Below are positions 9,527 to 19,979 of a stretch of 64,000 nucleotides of DNA, in pieces. A program made the translations under genes and the position numbers. The stretch spans positions 3,402,058-3,466,057 of the forward strand of contig JAUPFP010000017.1 in the NCBI GenBank assembly GCA_036925085.1, written 5' to 3'. Position 1 is the stretch's first letter; the number at the start of each line of letters is the position of its first letter. Source of the DNA: Brachycybe producta (Eukaryota > Arthropoda > Diplopoda > Playtdesmida > Andrognathidae). Under the pieces are notes generated by a model, which had not been told where the DNA came from, did not search any database, and saw only the letters and a program-made list of their open reading frames with translations.

Positions 9527-11487
9527 CACGTGCTGATTCTCCTCACTCGCTTGTCCGGGTTGCACGTAGCGGTCGCCGCTCGGCACCCCCGGAACAACAG
9601 CCTCACCAAGGAGCGACACAAGGCACTTCAGTTTACGCGCCACGTTTTCCACCGCAAGGGGTAGGTCTGATGCCGGCTGGAATGCCAAACGTCCGGGATG
9701 GCATCTATCGACCAACCCCCAGAGGACCCTCCGTGGAAGAGTTTAATAAGAAATACAGCGGTCGCCACCCTGCCGACTCAATCCAAAAATTCAACGGATT
9801 GACAGGTTTCCGTCCCTTCCTGGAAGAATTCGAGGAAGTGGCACACCTGTACGGTTGGAAAGACCACCACAAGGAGGAATACATCACGGGGTGTTTCACT
9901 GGGGCCGCCCGCACGTGGCTGAGTAAACTGAGGTATGAGCTTCAGGACATTTCTTGGCCAGCACTGAGAGTACAGATGGTAGATACGTTCGGGAAGCCGA
10001 ACGAACTGGCCATCTTGGAGAAGAAGTATACAGAGATGCTCCAGAAGGAAGGTGAGAGTACACAAGCTTTCATCTGGGAGTTTATGATACTCGGCGACCG
10101 AGTTTACCCACAACTTGATGATCAGCTGCGTATAAGTCAGTTGCGCCGTGCTCTACATCCCACCATACAGAACGCCGCGCACCACGCATCTACGACGTCG
10201 TTCAAGGACTTCGCGAACGCCGTCCTCAATATGGAGGTGGTCTTGCTGTCCTTGGATAAATGTCCGACGGAACCAAAACCCGCAGCTGATTCACAGTCGG
10301 GTAAAGGAGCATCGAAGACCGACCAGGAGCCGGCGGCAGCCGCCAGCCCTAAAGACAAAACACACCGGTCTAGGCACGATAAAAAGCCTAGTCAGACTGC
10401 TGCCACCAATTCATACCGACACTCTGCGGCGGACCCCCAACCAGAGACCACTCGCACGTTCGACAAGAGTAAGTCGACGTGTTATAATTGTGGCAAATTG
10501 GGGCATTTCGTCCGTGAGTGTCGGCAACCAAAGAAGAAGGTTGCAATCAAGCAGTTTGGGGAGCCGGTTACCGACTATGACATCAAAGGAGAGGTGCCTG
10601 AAACGGATATCATCACCGAAGATGGCATTGAGTTTGCTCTAATACGAGTGGCGGGACAAATCCGCTGGATTCCTCTTCCAGCAGCAGACCCAGCCGCCGG
10701 AACACCTACTCCTGATAAACCCGACAACGACAGCTCTGACGACTCTGAGGATATACCAGTCAAGGTGCTCGACCGGGCTCCTGCACATAAATGGACCCCG
10801 GACGAGCTAATCGTTTGGCAGGACACGCTCGACGTCCTTAAACAATCCGTCAAGGAGATTGGGTGCCGTGAAAATAAAACAATAGCCATCATGGCCCCCG
10901 GAACCCAATCGCCGACGAAGGGCCACTCCTGCTGCCGAAGGCTAATGACAACGGTGTATGAGCAGCTGGTAAGCAGCTGTTCACCGCAAGAAGTTGGAGA
11001 CTATGATGCCAGCGACAAGAACCCACGCATCGCCGTCACGATCAACGGGAAGAGTATACGAATGCTCGCGGACACCGGAGCTACGGGCAGCGTTATCACC
11101 ATTGAACTCGCGCAGGAACACAAGTTCGAAATCGAGCCTGTGTTAATCCCACCCAACATTCAGGGTGTGGGAGGCCAACGGATCACCGTGGTGGGGCGAC
11201 TCGCCGCAACGGTCCAGCTGGGCCCCCACGCTGTGCGAGGGCACTTACTAGTGATTACCGGCCGGCACGAAGCCATCTTAGGCCGAGATCTAGGCCGGGC
11301 TCTGCACTTAGCTGTGTCCATGACAACAAATAAAGTATACGTGGAGGACGACCTCTTCGAGTCCACACTCCGACAAAAATGCATCGAAGCACACATCGGA
11401 TGGGCTCTGGGAGAAACTTCCGTAGAGGCCCTTGGCAAATCTGCCAGCACCTCTAAGGAAAACCTCGAAACTCCACCCCGTGAGTGA
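9523..11487 (+). CDS. gag-pro: Element B gag (capsid, nucleocapsid) and retropepsin
   Basis: A retrotransposon gag domain occupies about residues 80-250 (FRPFLEEFEEVAHLYGW, GAARTWLSKLRYEL, VDTFGKPNELAILEKKY). One CX2CX4HX4C zinc knuckle lies at about 320-333 (CYNCGKLGHFVREC). A retropepsin follows at about 500-610 with LADTGATGSVI (catalytic Asp near 517) and the conserved ILGRDLG near its end. The ORF stops at 11487 with no RT. Immediately before the stop is CCCCGTGAGTGA, a possible splice donor. Gag builds the particle and the protease matures it. The motif set is Ty3/gypsy-like. The reading frame is open upstream of this ATG, see the preceding entry. Confidence 0.9.
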   Translation: MTRADSPHSLVRVARSGRRSAPPEQQPHQGATQGTSVYAPRFPPQGVGLMPAGMPNVRDGIYRPTPRGPSVEEFNKKYSGRHPADSIQKFNGLTGFRPFLEEFEEVAHLYGWKDHHKEEYITGCFTGAARTWLSKLRYELQDISWPALRVQMVDTFGKPNELAILEKKYTEMLQKEGESTQAFIWEFMILGDRVYPQLDDQLRISQLRRALHPTIQNAAHHASTTSFKDFANAVLNMEVVLLSLDKCPTEPKPAADSQSGKGASKTDQEPAAAASPKDKTHRSRHDKKPSQTAATNSYRHSAADPQPETTRTFDKSKSTCYNCGKLGHFVRECRQPKKKVAIKQFGEPVTDYDIKGEVPETDIITEDGIEFALIRVAGQIRWIPLPAADPAAGTPTPDKPDNDSSDDSEDIPVKVLDRAPAHKWTPDELIVWQDTLDVLKQSVKEIGCRENKTIAIMAPGTQSPTKGHSCCRRLMTTVYEQLVSSCSPQEVGDYDASDKNPRIAVTINGKSIRMLADTGATGSVITIELAQEHKFEIEPVLIPPNIQGVGGQRITVVGRLAATVQLGPHAVRGHLLVITGRHEAILGRDLGRALHLAVSMTTNKVYVEDDLFESTLRQKCIEAHIGWALGETSVEALGKSASTSKENLETPPRE

Positions 11488-13007
11488 CGACGAAAGCAAC
11501 GGCCACCCACGCTGTCAAGAAACCAAACGCGACAGAAATAGGACAATAATTCACCAGTGTTTATTTCATGACTATGGAAATAAACACCAACAATCAAATA
11601 TCAACAATAGAAGAGCGGGAGGAATTTGAGATGTTGTGTTGAGAAACAACTGAGGACAGTTGTCAAGAGGTGGGGGAGGGGATAAAAGGAACCCCCCAAC
11701 GAATAAACAACCCCACAGCATCAACAACCCCTCTAAACACTCTCAAATAACTCCCAAAACTCTACAAAATTCACACAACTTTAATTTTTGAAACACTTCT
11801 AAACTTTTCAAAATAGCCACCAATATTTACATATTGGCAACCATTTCAAACATGCAATAAACTACACCGGAACCACGTGGCCTTCACAAACAACTGTCAA
11901 CCACGTGGTACACCTGAGAAAAACGCCGAAGGCCAGTCAAGGACATTCAGAAGAAAATCAAGAGCCATAAAAGGGTCAGCAAAAGGAAAACACCGTGCTC
12001 CCCTTTATTATGGACGGACGTCATTGACCATGCTGTTGACAGTAGAAGGATAGAAAACTTCAAAGAGACAATTGCTCTGGGGGCCAGACCAATGCACTGG
12101 GACTTCAAAGGAAAAAAAACAAACAACGAAAAACTGCTGGCCATAAACAAATAAAAAAAAAGGAAGAAAATCAGTTTTGAAGATTTTGTGAGAGCGGGCA
12201 CCTTCAATTAAAAAAAAAATAAAAAACTGAAGAACCTGTCACCCTCTCAATTAAGATTGAATTTGTGGGACACCAACTCCTGTCCCACTCCCCCTAAAAA
12301 TAACAACAAACAGCAAGGTACATTAGTAACCTTGCTGACCTATTCTTTTCAAAAAGGCATTAAGGAAAAGAAGGGGAGAAAGTTAATGGGCAACTTCACA
12401 CCTCGGTGTGAAATAAAATAACGGCCCTTCTCCCTCGAGATTCCTTAGTCCTTTTGTTTATCTAAAAATAATAAACAGGACCGACTCTGATAAGAATTAG
12501 ATCAACACCTCTCACATCCAATATCGGTGGGACAACCCCCACCCCCAATAAATAAAAGTCGTGAAGAGACCAATTAGAGTAAGGTGTCTTATTCTAAAAG
12601 GGGCCGGCCCTTCTAACTTCTTTTTAAAAAAAAAATTAAATAAGAAATATATCTAAGTGACCAAACCTGGTCAATTACCATTCGATTGGCTCTCTTCAAA
12701 GAAGCACTCGTTTTATTCATCCTGTCATCTCAATTATATTCACCTTCGGTTCTTCAAATCTTCAAGTCCTTTTTGTGCCAAGTTCCAAATTCTAATTTCG
12801 GACTTCATCAGTTTTTGTTGTTAATCAAAAGCTTGAGTGCCACCTTCAAGCCTTTGAACTCACGTGCAGTGCATCAGGCCTTCAGAACTCTTTGGACCTC
12901 TTGAAATAATAACAGAGTGATCGGGGACCGATTTCTGTTATTATTTGGAAGTAATCACCAGCAGCGGGACTTTTGAAAAAGTAAGAACTTCCAAACTCTT
13001 AAGAAAT
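11488..13007 (+). other. Element B noncoding gap where pol would be
   Basis: About 1.5 kb, A-rich, without RT, RNase H or integrase motifs in any frame. It includes a purine tract AAGAGGTGGGGGAGGGGA (about 11669-11686) just before TAAAAGG, which looks like a second polypurine tract, and a degenerate copy of a leader word at 11854. Pol has been lost or was never there. Confidence 0.6.
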
Positions 13008-14759
13008 ATGCCAGGTAGAGGCTCATGGAGAGGAGGCAGGATGATGTCTGCCTCTTCTAGTGAAGAAGAGACGGAGAGTGGAACGGCGGGGACCGCTGAA
13101 CCCCTCTCTCAATCTACCTGCCAGCTACAGAAGGCGGGCGCCGCCAGTGCGCCAATAACAAGAAGAGAGTCGCCAAACACAATAGATAGGCGCCGCACCT
13201 CCTCCGAACCGGAGAATTTTCACCGGCGTGGGGAGAAGCGCCTAAAAGCAAGCTTCAAGCGACCTGCCAATGTCGGGCGCGAAGGGAAACCTGCTGCTCC
13301 AAGCAGCATCGTCCCCTTCGACGTCACGACATCAAAACACTACTGGGAGGAGCGGGAAGACCGCATCGATATTAATACAATGGCATGGGGGGTTAACCAG
13401 GCATTCCGCGGTAACCTCGCGCCTGACCAACCCATCCCAGGTGGAGCTGAAGCCAGAGGGAAGCGTGGGGGAGGCGGATCTGTGCCTTCCCCTCTCGAAA
13501 ACCTCCACTTGGAGCTGCAAAGGGAGGCTGCTCTTCGTCAGGCAGCCAAGGACAAGAAGGAAGGGGAGGACAACTTGGCGTACCTCCGTGCAGTCTGCAT
13601 CCGCCTCGCCGAGCTGGGTCTGCCTTGTACGGCGCAACTCCCAAAGGAGGAGCTCCTACAAATCGAGGCCCGACTCCGAGAGACAGCACCGACTCCACCA
13701 CCAACTACGCCATCGCCTCCACCCTCGAACTCGCCAGCAACCTTGTCGACTAGCCTCTCTGCGTCTCCTTCCCCATCTGTAACGCCACCGAAGCCATTCC
13801 GACACCACTCGCCGGTGCCGTCTATCTCCCCGCTACCTCCTCCTCATACACCGATATCATCACCACCAACCTCCCGATGTGCCACGCCTCCACGCAGCAA
13901 GGCCGCCACACCAACTCCGACTCCAAAGTTACCTTCCATAGTGGTGGTTCCCCAACCTGTTCGTGTTCAGGTTCCCACTGGGGCTCGCCCCAAGGAGCCT
14001 CAACAGTCCTACAGGGGCCACCACTCTTCTCGAGACTCTCTTCAACGGCCACAGCCACGTCGCTCTTCGCCACGTGGTTCCCATCTTTCGCCCCGACGCC
14101 GACCCGACGGAAGAAGTCAGCAGGAACAACGTGGTTCCTCTGGATGCGGCCTTCCGCCGCGTGGTAACTTCGACCCAAGGGCCAGGCAAGATCTACAGGA
14201 TCTCCGTGTCCAACTGGACCGCGACCGTCGCTGCGAAACTCGGGGACCTCCTACTCGGGTCCCGCATCGCTCTCCTCCTCCACCACCTCCGGGCCGCCCT
14301 TCTGGACGACCTACGCCTACACCTTTGATGCCGCCACCTTCCGCCGAGCATGCCGCGTTCTTGAAAAAACAGAAGGCCATCACAAACCTTCTGCAAGACG
14401 TCATGCAACAGGGAGGTGACCCCATGGAAGCACTGGGCCGTGCACCAGGAAGTGCCAAGCCACTGGAGGCGCTGAGCAGGAAGTCAGCATCGAAGCGACT
14501 ACGTCAGCGGGCCCGCGATATGGCCGGTCCGCCTTGCGCCATGCCAGGCCTATCGCAGGCGCATCAGTTTCTCTGGAACCTGCGGCTCCAACACCAGCCC
14601 GACCAGCCGCACCGCCCACTGTACCCCATGCCGGGGCTACTCTGGGGCGGTTACCGCTGGATCGTTCGTTCCGTGCAGCCACCTCCGGCGAGAGGTTGCT
14701 CAACAATCGGTGGGTCACTTGGCAGCGCGAAGTGCGCTCTGCCAATACCCTCTACATAG
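13008..14759 (+). CDS. Element B accessory ORF, N-terminal and middle region
   Basis: I take ATG 13008 as start; the open frame begins earlier, at 12945, without ATG. In order: a Gly/Arg and acidic Ser-rich N-terminus (SASSSEEETESG), a helical segment at about 165-220 (LHLELQREAALRQAAKDKKE, YLRAVCIRLAEL), a long Pro/Ser/Thr-rich stretch, an Arg-rich stretch (RRSSPRGSHLSPRRRPDGRS), and a second helix (FLKKQKAITNLLQDVMQQG). From about 14530 the frame loses sense and the overlapping +2 frame takes over, so the protein probably continues in the next entry. No known family. It resembles a nucleic-acid-binding disordered protein, not envelope: no signal peptide or membrane span. Confidence 0.65.
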   Translation: MPGRGSWRGGRMMSASSSEEETESGTAGTAEPLSQSTCQLQKAGAASAPITRRESPNTIDRRRTSSEPENFHRRGEKRLKASFKRPANVGREGKPAAPSSIVPFDVTTSKHYWEEREDRIDINTMAWGVNQAFRGNLAPDQPIPGGAEARGKRGGGGSVPSPLENLHLELQREAALRQAAKDKKEGEDNLAYLRAVCIRLAELGLPCTAQLPKEELLQIEARLRETAPTPPPTTPSPPPSNSPATLSTSLSASPSPSVTPPKPFRHHSPVPSISPLPPPHTPISSPPTSRCATPPRSKAATPTPTPKLPSIVVVPQPVRVQVPTGARPKEPQQSYRGHHSSRDSLQRPQPRRSSPRGSHLSPRRRPDGRSQQEQRGSSGCGLPPRGNFDPRARQDLQDLRVQLDRDRRCETRGPPTRVPHRSPPPPPPGRPSGRPTPTPLMPPPSAEHAAFLKKQKAITNLLQDVMQQGGDPMEALGRAPGSAKPLEALSRKSASKRLRQRARDMAGPPCAMPGLSQAHQFLWNLRLQHQPDQPHRPLYPMPGLLWGGYRWIVRSVQPPPARGCSTIGGSLGSAKCALPIPST

Positions 14760-15184
14760 GACACTTCTCTTTGGAGGAAGGGTTTCCCCGTCTGGACCTC
14801 CCTCCCCGGGAGCGATATGTCGTGGGACTCTCCCGCCTAACAAGTGTCCTCGTCACCATCGTCTTCCCAAGAAGACGGATTGTTGAAACCATCAGTTTCG
14901 CCGGAGATGCCCTCGATGAAGCCACGGAAGCCCTTTTGGGAGCTTTCGTCAACTCCGTCTTTGGACTGCCAGCTGGACAGACGTTCCGCACCAGTCGTCA
15001 CTACATTCCGGAACCGGATCCTCGTTACCGAATCGCCATCTTATGGGACGCCGCTTGGGCTACACTGTACAACAAGCGGTCCTCCCGTAAGATTATCGGG
15101 GACCGGGACATCTTCAATATCTTCCACCGGGATCTACCTGACGACCAGGGACAATGGCTGTCTGCCGCATCCAGCTACCGATGA
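14534..15184 (+). CDS. Element B accessory ORF, C-terminal compact domain
   Basis: Overlaps the previous ORF by 226 nt in another frame. After a Pro/Ala linker it gives about 140 residues of balanced, structured-looking sequence: TLYIGHFSLEEGFPRLDLPP, LTSVLVTIVFPRRRIVETIS, LDEATEALLGAFVNSVFG, RYRIAILWDAAWATLYNKR. The order of short hydrophobic strands and helices resembles the end of the element C accessory ORF (about 61210-61640). Function unknown. The frame change near 14530 is either a lesion or recoding. Confidence 0.6.
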   Translation: MRHARPIAGASVSLEPAAPTPARPAAPPTVPHAGATLGRLPLDRSFRAATSGERLLNNRWVTWQREVRSANTLYIGHFSLEEGFPRLDLPPRERYVVGLSRLTSVLVTIVFPRRRIVETISFAGDALDEATEALLGAFVNSVFGLPAGQTFRTSRHYIPEPDPRYRIAILWDAAWATLYNKRSSRKIIGDRDIFNIFHRDLPDDQGQWLSAASSYR

Positions 15185-15589
15185 GGCCAGGTCCGGCGGG
15201 ATTACCCCCCCCCCCGTACGGTTCATGGACCCAGGATCCTCCCCACCCTCCGCAGCAGGGATAGCTGCGCGCCACATGTACTCATGTGGTTGCCACCCAT
15301 CCGGGTGGCAGTATCGAAAAATTTATAAAAAAATAAAATACGTTGCAACTGTTCTTTTCTTTTTAGATTTCAATAGCGGCTCGCCACTCAGCGAGCATTG
15401 ATTATCTTTTTATGTTTTCAGCCTTTTTCACTTTTCTAGGGCGCTGACACTTCAGTGCCAGTGCCTTTCCATAACCACCTCTGTACACGGTAAGTCCTCA
15501 GCCACCCATGTCTCCCCGCTGCGTAACTCAAAAAACCTTCCACCCTTGGCTGGAGTACGAGGACGTACTCCAAGCAAAGTTGGAGGGTA
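15185..15589 (+). other. Element B 3' noncoding region and polypurine tract
   Basis: A 405-bp stretch with CATGTACTCATGTGG and GTTGCCACCCATCCGGGTGG palindromic words, an A-rich patch, and AGTTGGAGGGTA directly before the 3' LTR (about 15579-15589), a plausible polypurine tract. No ORF. Confidence 0.5.
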
Positions 15590-16275
15590 TGTAACACCCT
15601 GTAAATCGTGATCCCGCCAAAACCATAGCCTGGGGGGTAAACAACTCTCAACCGTCCCTCCCTCCTCTCTGACTCACCTTTCTGACTCATGCCCAAGCGG
15701 CGGATTGATACATAAAGGACCATGGTCACTTGGACCTGGTTACACCTCGCAGGTGTACACAGGTCCAAGGTATAAAAGGACCATGTTCCTCTTTGTTAAG
15801 TAGTTCTTTCCTTTGCCTGTTTTTGAGATAAATTCCAAATCATGGGCCTGAGGATTCACCGTTAGTATTTTACTATTCACCCTTGTATCTGTACTTCTTA
15901 CAAGGAATGAATAAAAGTGTTGTAACAAGAAGTAGCGTTGTCTTTATGTCTATGTAAATAACTTCTCTTCAGAGGCCGGAGGTTTCATAGGGCAGGAGCT
16001 ATACGATTCTCAGCAGCTACAACATCTTCTCTGGTCGGAATACCGATGGAGAAGATGTATATCAGCATCAACCGGAAGAGAGAGAGATGGCCGCCACTCT
16101 CCTGCATCGATTTCACCCCCATGCAGAAGAGTGACTACAATCTATCTCCATCCAGCTCTCTCTACAGCTCGGATCTTCTCTGTGCAGGTGTCATACTGCT
16201 CAGAGAAGAAACGAAAAGTAGAAAATGTCATCTAAAGGTTGGTAATAAAATGTTGGTTGATGTCAAAAGCTCACA
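15590..16275 (+). repeat. Family B 3' LTR
   Basis: Same 686-bp length as the 5' LTR with about three substitutions. It ends AAAAGCTCACA, followed by the target duplication ATAT. Confidence 0.92.
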
Positions 16276-17199
16276 ATATTGTCTGTCTTGCTTCAGGAAA
16301 GTTAAATTTTGTTAATTTTCAAAAACAGAAAGGGTTTATTCAGAATACATGCTGGTCTACTGGATAGAAGACCAGAAATATTCTGTTGTCTCTGATAAAA
16401 AATTAATGAAGAGCAGGTTAGACAAAAACTTATATTGAACTCATTGGTTTAGAAATTTGTGTGAAATGGAGAACAAAGGCTAATAAAGCCAATGTTATAC
16501 AATTTGGTAGGTTTATACTTTAATTGTAATGAGTAATACCTGCTGTGATTGATCATCTTTCTAAAGTTGCTGACCAGCATCTGACAACAAATATTGCAGT
16601 TCAAAATTCATGTTTTTCTTGCATCCTACATATGTACAAGATCATATAATATACAGTGAATTATAATTATTTTTATAACGATAATGAGTAGTATTACTCA
16701 TTAGATTTAAACTATAAACTTGCCAAATTGTATATCATTGGCTTGATAAGCCTTTGTTCTCCATATCACAAATTTCTGAGCCAATGAGCTCCATATCAGT
16801 TTTTTGTCTATACTGTTTTTTTGTGAATTTTTTTCTAGAGACAACTGAATATTTCTGGTCTTCTATCCAGTAGAAAAGCATGTATTCTGAATAAACCCCA
16901 TCCATTTTCAAAAATTAAGAAAATTTACCTTTTCTGAAGCAAGACAAACCATAAGCTAAACAATAAAATGAAATAACGGTTACAAACTGAAGTCATACAC
17001 CCGACTTCCAAAGCTAAACAAACAAATCAAAATAAACACCCACTCAAAAAAATGAAATAACTGAACACGCATATGCCCACACTAAAAACTAATGCAATGG
17101 TGCCAATGCATATTTCTTGTCTTTACTTATATTGGATGTTGATTAATAAAACTTTTTGGTTTCCTGGACATGTTGGTACCATTGCACGATGCAAGTCAT

Positions 17200-17439
17200 G
17201 CTAACAACTCAAAAGGGAAAATCTCCTAAAATAGCAGATAAATTCTGCAGAATAAACGTATTAAAATGGCAAGTATTTCTGCAGGTTTTCTCTGTTGGGT
17301 TTTAAGTACACAGCTAATGCTGTGCAGTATTTCCTGTAGAAGAGTTCTGCATATTTAACTATTGTAATAGCATTACAATTTCAAAGTGAAATGTTATACA
17401 CAGTGTGCAGATAAATTCTACAGATTCTACAGAAAGTAT
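17200..17439. other. AT-rich spacer, nothing recognised
   Basis: Several short CTGCAGAAT/TTCTGCAG words, but no gene or complete repeat. Confidence 0.3.
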
Positions 17440-17960
17440 GAATAATTTCAAAACTTCTGCAAAAAGTCTATGCACAGTAAGAAAAGGAATAAAACCTTAC
17501 AGAATTGTGCATGATTTTCCAGGAGGGCTACATTGTTACACACCTGTGACAACACCCACGCATGTCCATCCAGTGCACATGAGTGACTTTGCACTCCTGA
17601 CAGCCCTGAAGGATGGCACCCACTGGTGTACAAGCGGTCCTATCAATGTCACAAAAAGAGTTTCCCATTACCTGCGACACATGTAAAATTATTTACATGA
17701 AAAAAGTTAGAATTATTTTCTAATTTTCTCACGTCTTGTAACAGGTAAATAATTTTAAAAAATATTTTCCGAAATTATTTGCATAATTCTAAGAAATTGA
17801 TTCCAAAAAAAGAAATGGTTTGGAACCAGGATCAATAACTGGTCAGTTTGACCTGTGGTACAGCCCTGGTTGACAGTGGTCCTTCTGAAGGGCCAAAAGA
17901 ATAAAACTGGCATGTAGGGTAACCAGCTCTGGGTAGAGTTGGGAAGTTGGTCTATGGATG
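17440..17960 (+). repeat. Dispersed repeat, copy 1
   Basis: The reverse complement of this interval matches 40590-41060 over most of its length. Shared words include GGTGCCATCCTTCAGG against GGATGCCATCCATCAGG, and AGAATAAAACTGGCATG against CATGCTAGTTTTATTCT. A 93-codon open frame inside (17405-17686) is not gene-like. Element type unknown. Confidence 0.55.
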
Positions 17961-18461
17961 AGCCACTTCGAGATAGTGTTATTATGTTCAAGATGTTTTA
18001 GAGTTTTAAGTTCTATTTGGGCTTAGAAAATATTTCGACAGAGAAATATTTTCAAGTATCAAAGTTACATCGATGTACAATCATTCAGATTTGATCCCAT
18101 TTTGCAAAGTCAGTTTATCTACCAAGTGCTACATTCACTGCAAAATTGGAGAATATAAAAACTATACTTTTACCGGTATTTTGTCAATTATTTCTACTTC
18201 GGGAGGATTAAGAGATCGCCACTTTCCCTTTAAATAAAAATTTCGACCCCAAGAACTAAAAAGTGAAACAGAAATTAAAAGGACAAAACTGCCTGGGTTT
18301 TCAAATGAAATGTCACAAACGGCTGGAGGTGCAAAGCAGACTGCACAAAATCAGCAGACATGGCTGGCAGGAAACAAAACTTGTCTCACACCAAAACATT
18401 ATTTATAAAAATTGCTAATAATTGAATAGCAACCGGAATCCTACATTGTCATTAAATCATT
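17961..18461. other. Spacer, nothing recognised
   Basis: AT-rich unique-looking sequence without an ORF or clear repeat; it ends in CATT, the target site of the next solo LTR. Confidence 0.3.
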
Positions 18462-19097
18462 TGTAGCACCCAGTGAGTCATGACCCTCCCAAAATGCTAG
18501 CCTGGGGGTGAGTGACACATCTCTGTCCCTCTCTCGTTCTATATTCTAATTCTGAGTGGCACATTAATACCTTTCAGTACCGTGGTCACTTTGAAATGGT
18601 TACACCTCGTAAGTGTACACAGGTCCAAGGTATAAAAGACCATGCTCCTCTTTGTTCTAAGTCCACTCTTTCGCTCTGCTTTTGTACTACGTCGAATAAT
18701 GGGCACGTGGACGCATCTTTAATTAATAGAATTCATTCTTGTAACGTTTATGTTTCAATGCAAAAGTGAATAAAATGTTTACAATATGAAACTACATTAT
18801 CTTCTGTTATGAAACTAATCCTTCTATAGACAAGCCAGATACATCATAGGGCAAGAAAGCATACGGATCTCTTAGGAGCAGTAGATCTTCCAGGAAGGAA
18901 GATGAACTACAATGGCGACCTGAAGTGGATTGTAACCATCCTTCTGAGAAGATTACACCCCTACACTCAGAAAGACGACTACAATCCATCACCATCCGCC
19001 TCTTCTGGTAGCTCGAATCTTCTCCGTGTGGTTACCACGCGATCCAGGGAAGAGACGAGCTACATGTAAAAGGTACAGAATAGCCATACAGCTCACA
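18462..19097 (+). repeat. Solo LTR, family B type
   Basis: It starts TGTAGCACCCAG and ends ACAGCTCACA, aligning with the B LTR end to end at clearly lower identity. It has GGTATAAAAGACCATG (TATA) and AATAAA near 18769. A 4-bp duplication CATT flanks it (18458-18461 and 19098-19101), as expected after LTR-LTR recombination removed the interior. Confidence 0.88.
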
Positions 19098-19101
19098 CAT
19101 T

Positions 19102-19506
19102 TTAGAACAACTTTGCCGCTGTTTACGAAGTGCACGATGTATTGTTTACTAAAAAAACTTTAATAAACTATCCCCGCAATAAATAAAAACAATGGACAAC
19201 ACTTTTTTTCTTTTGTATAATATATTAACTTTGACAAAAAAAGGAAAGATTACATATATATTCCATCCTTGTAAACAAAAAGGTTACAAACTGTATAAGA
19301 ACCCCCGATTCGGCTCTTTTGTTGAATATACTCAATTATATACTGTAAATTGTATTTTCTCAATATTTGCACTGTCTGAAACATAAAAATGTAAAACAAT
19401 AAAGACAAATGGGTGAATCAGAGAGATATCGAACATACAACTAAACATAAAAACGTTTTTCGCTGCTAATTAGCAACAATAGCAATCAGTAATACATATA
19501 ATTACA
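19102..19506. other. AT-rich spacer, nothing recognised
   Basis: No gene-like ORF; a 64-codon open frame at 19192-19386 has no recognisable content. Confidence 0.3.
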
Positions 19507-19532
19507 ATAATAATAATAATAATGAAAAAAAA

Positions 19533-19573
<41 letters not shown>

Positions 19574-19577
19574 TAAA

Positions 19578-19609
<32 letters not shown>

Positions 19610-19641
19610 TAAAAATAATAATAATAATAATAATAATAATG

Positions 19642-19720
<79 letters not shown>

Positions 19721-19733
19721 TAATAATAATGAC
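19507..19733 (+). repeat. (AAT)n microsatellite
   Basis: About 225 bp of AAT units with a few GAT and AAA interruptions. It creates artefactual poly-Ile, poly-Tyr and poly-Leu frames. Confidence 0.97.
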
Positions 19734-19979
19734 AAATTTCACTAATCTGAAGCAAACATGAGTGATTATATTATTAATCACAGTCAAAAATTCAAAGTTG
19801 TACAAAATAAAAGAAATCATTCAGCATGACTATAGGCTATGCAAAATAAAAACCCCACACAAAATGAAAGAAGAATTGAAAATTGAGAATTGAAAATATA
19901 ATTGAAATATGATTAATAATGATAAATGGAGGTCGCAGTAACAATGAGCTGAACAAGTGAAAAAAAAAGAAAACGTTAA

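Larger units (their letters stand above)
5975..16275 (+). mobile_element. Family B LTR retrotransposon, complete, without polymerase
   Basis: Two 686-bp LTRs (5975-6660 and 15590-16275) with about 3 mismatches bound an 8.9-kb interior. A 4-bp target duplication ATAT flanks it (5971-5974 and 16276-16279). The interior has a tRNA-Ala primer site, a 60-bp tandem repeat in a 2.4-kb leader, gag plus retropepsin, a 1.5-kb noncoding gap, and a long Pro/Arg-rich ORF. I see no RT, RNase H or integrase motif. Near-identical LTRs mean recent insertion, so it was probably mobilised in trans by an autonomous relative. Confidence 0.9.
5815..17190. repeat. Long fold-back element split by element B
   Basis: The sequence left of B (5815-5974) continues right of B (16276 onward) as one arm. 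The region about 16690-17190 is its imperfect reverse complement; for example GGTGGCAACATGTCCAGGGA near 5819 pairs with TCCTGGACATGTTGGTACC near 17162, and the CTGGATAGAAGACC words at 16357 and 16857 pair. The arms are several hundred bp, interrupted by small indels. No ORF. A non-autonomous palindromic transposon of unknown superfamily. Confidence 0.6.

Noticed and set aside
13008..15184. Envelope gene in element B
   Set aside because: No signal peptide, membrane segment or furin-like context; the protein is Pro/Arg-rich with a soluble-looking C-terminal domain.
17405..17686. 93-codon ORF as a gene
   Set aside because: It lies in a dispersed repeat whose other copy does not keep the frame.
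19470..19820. Poly-Ile, poly-Tyr and poly-Leu frames
   Set aside because: Translation of the (AAT)n microsatellite.
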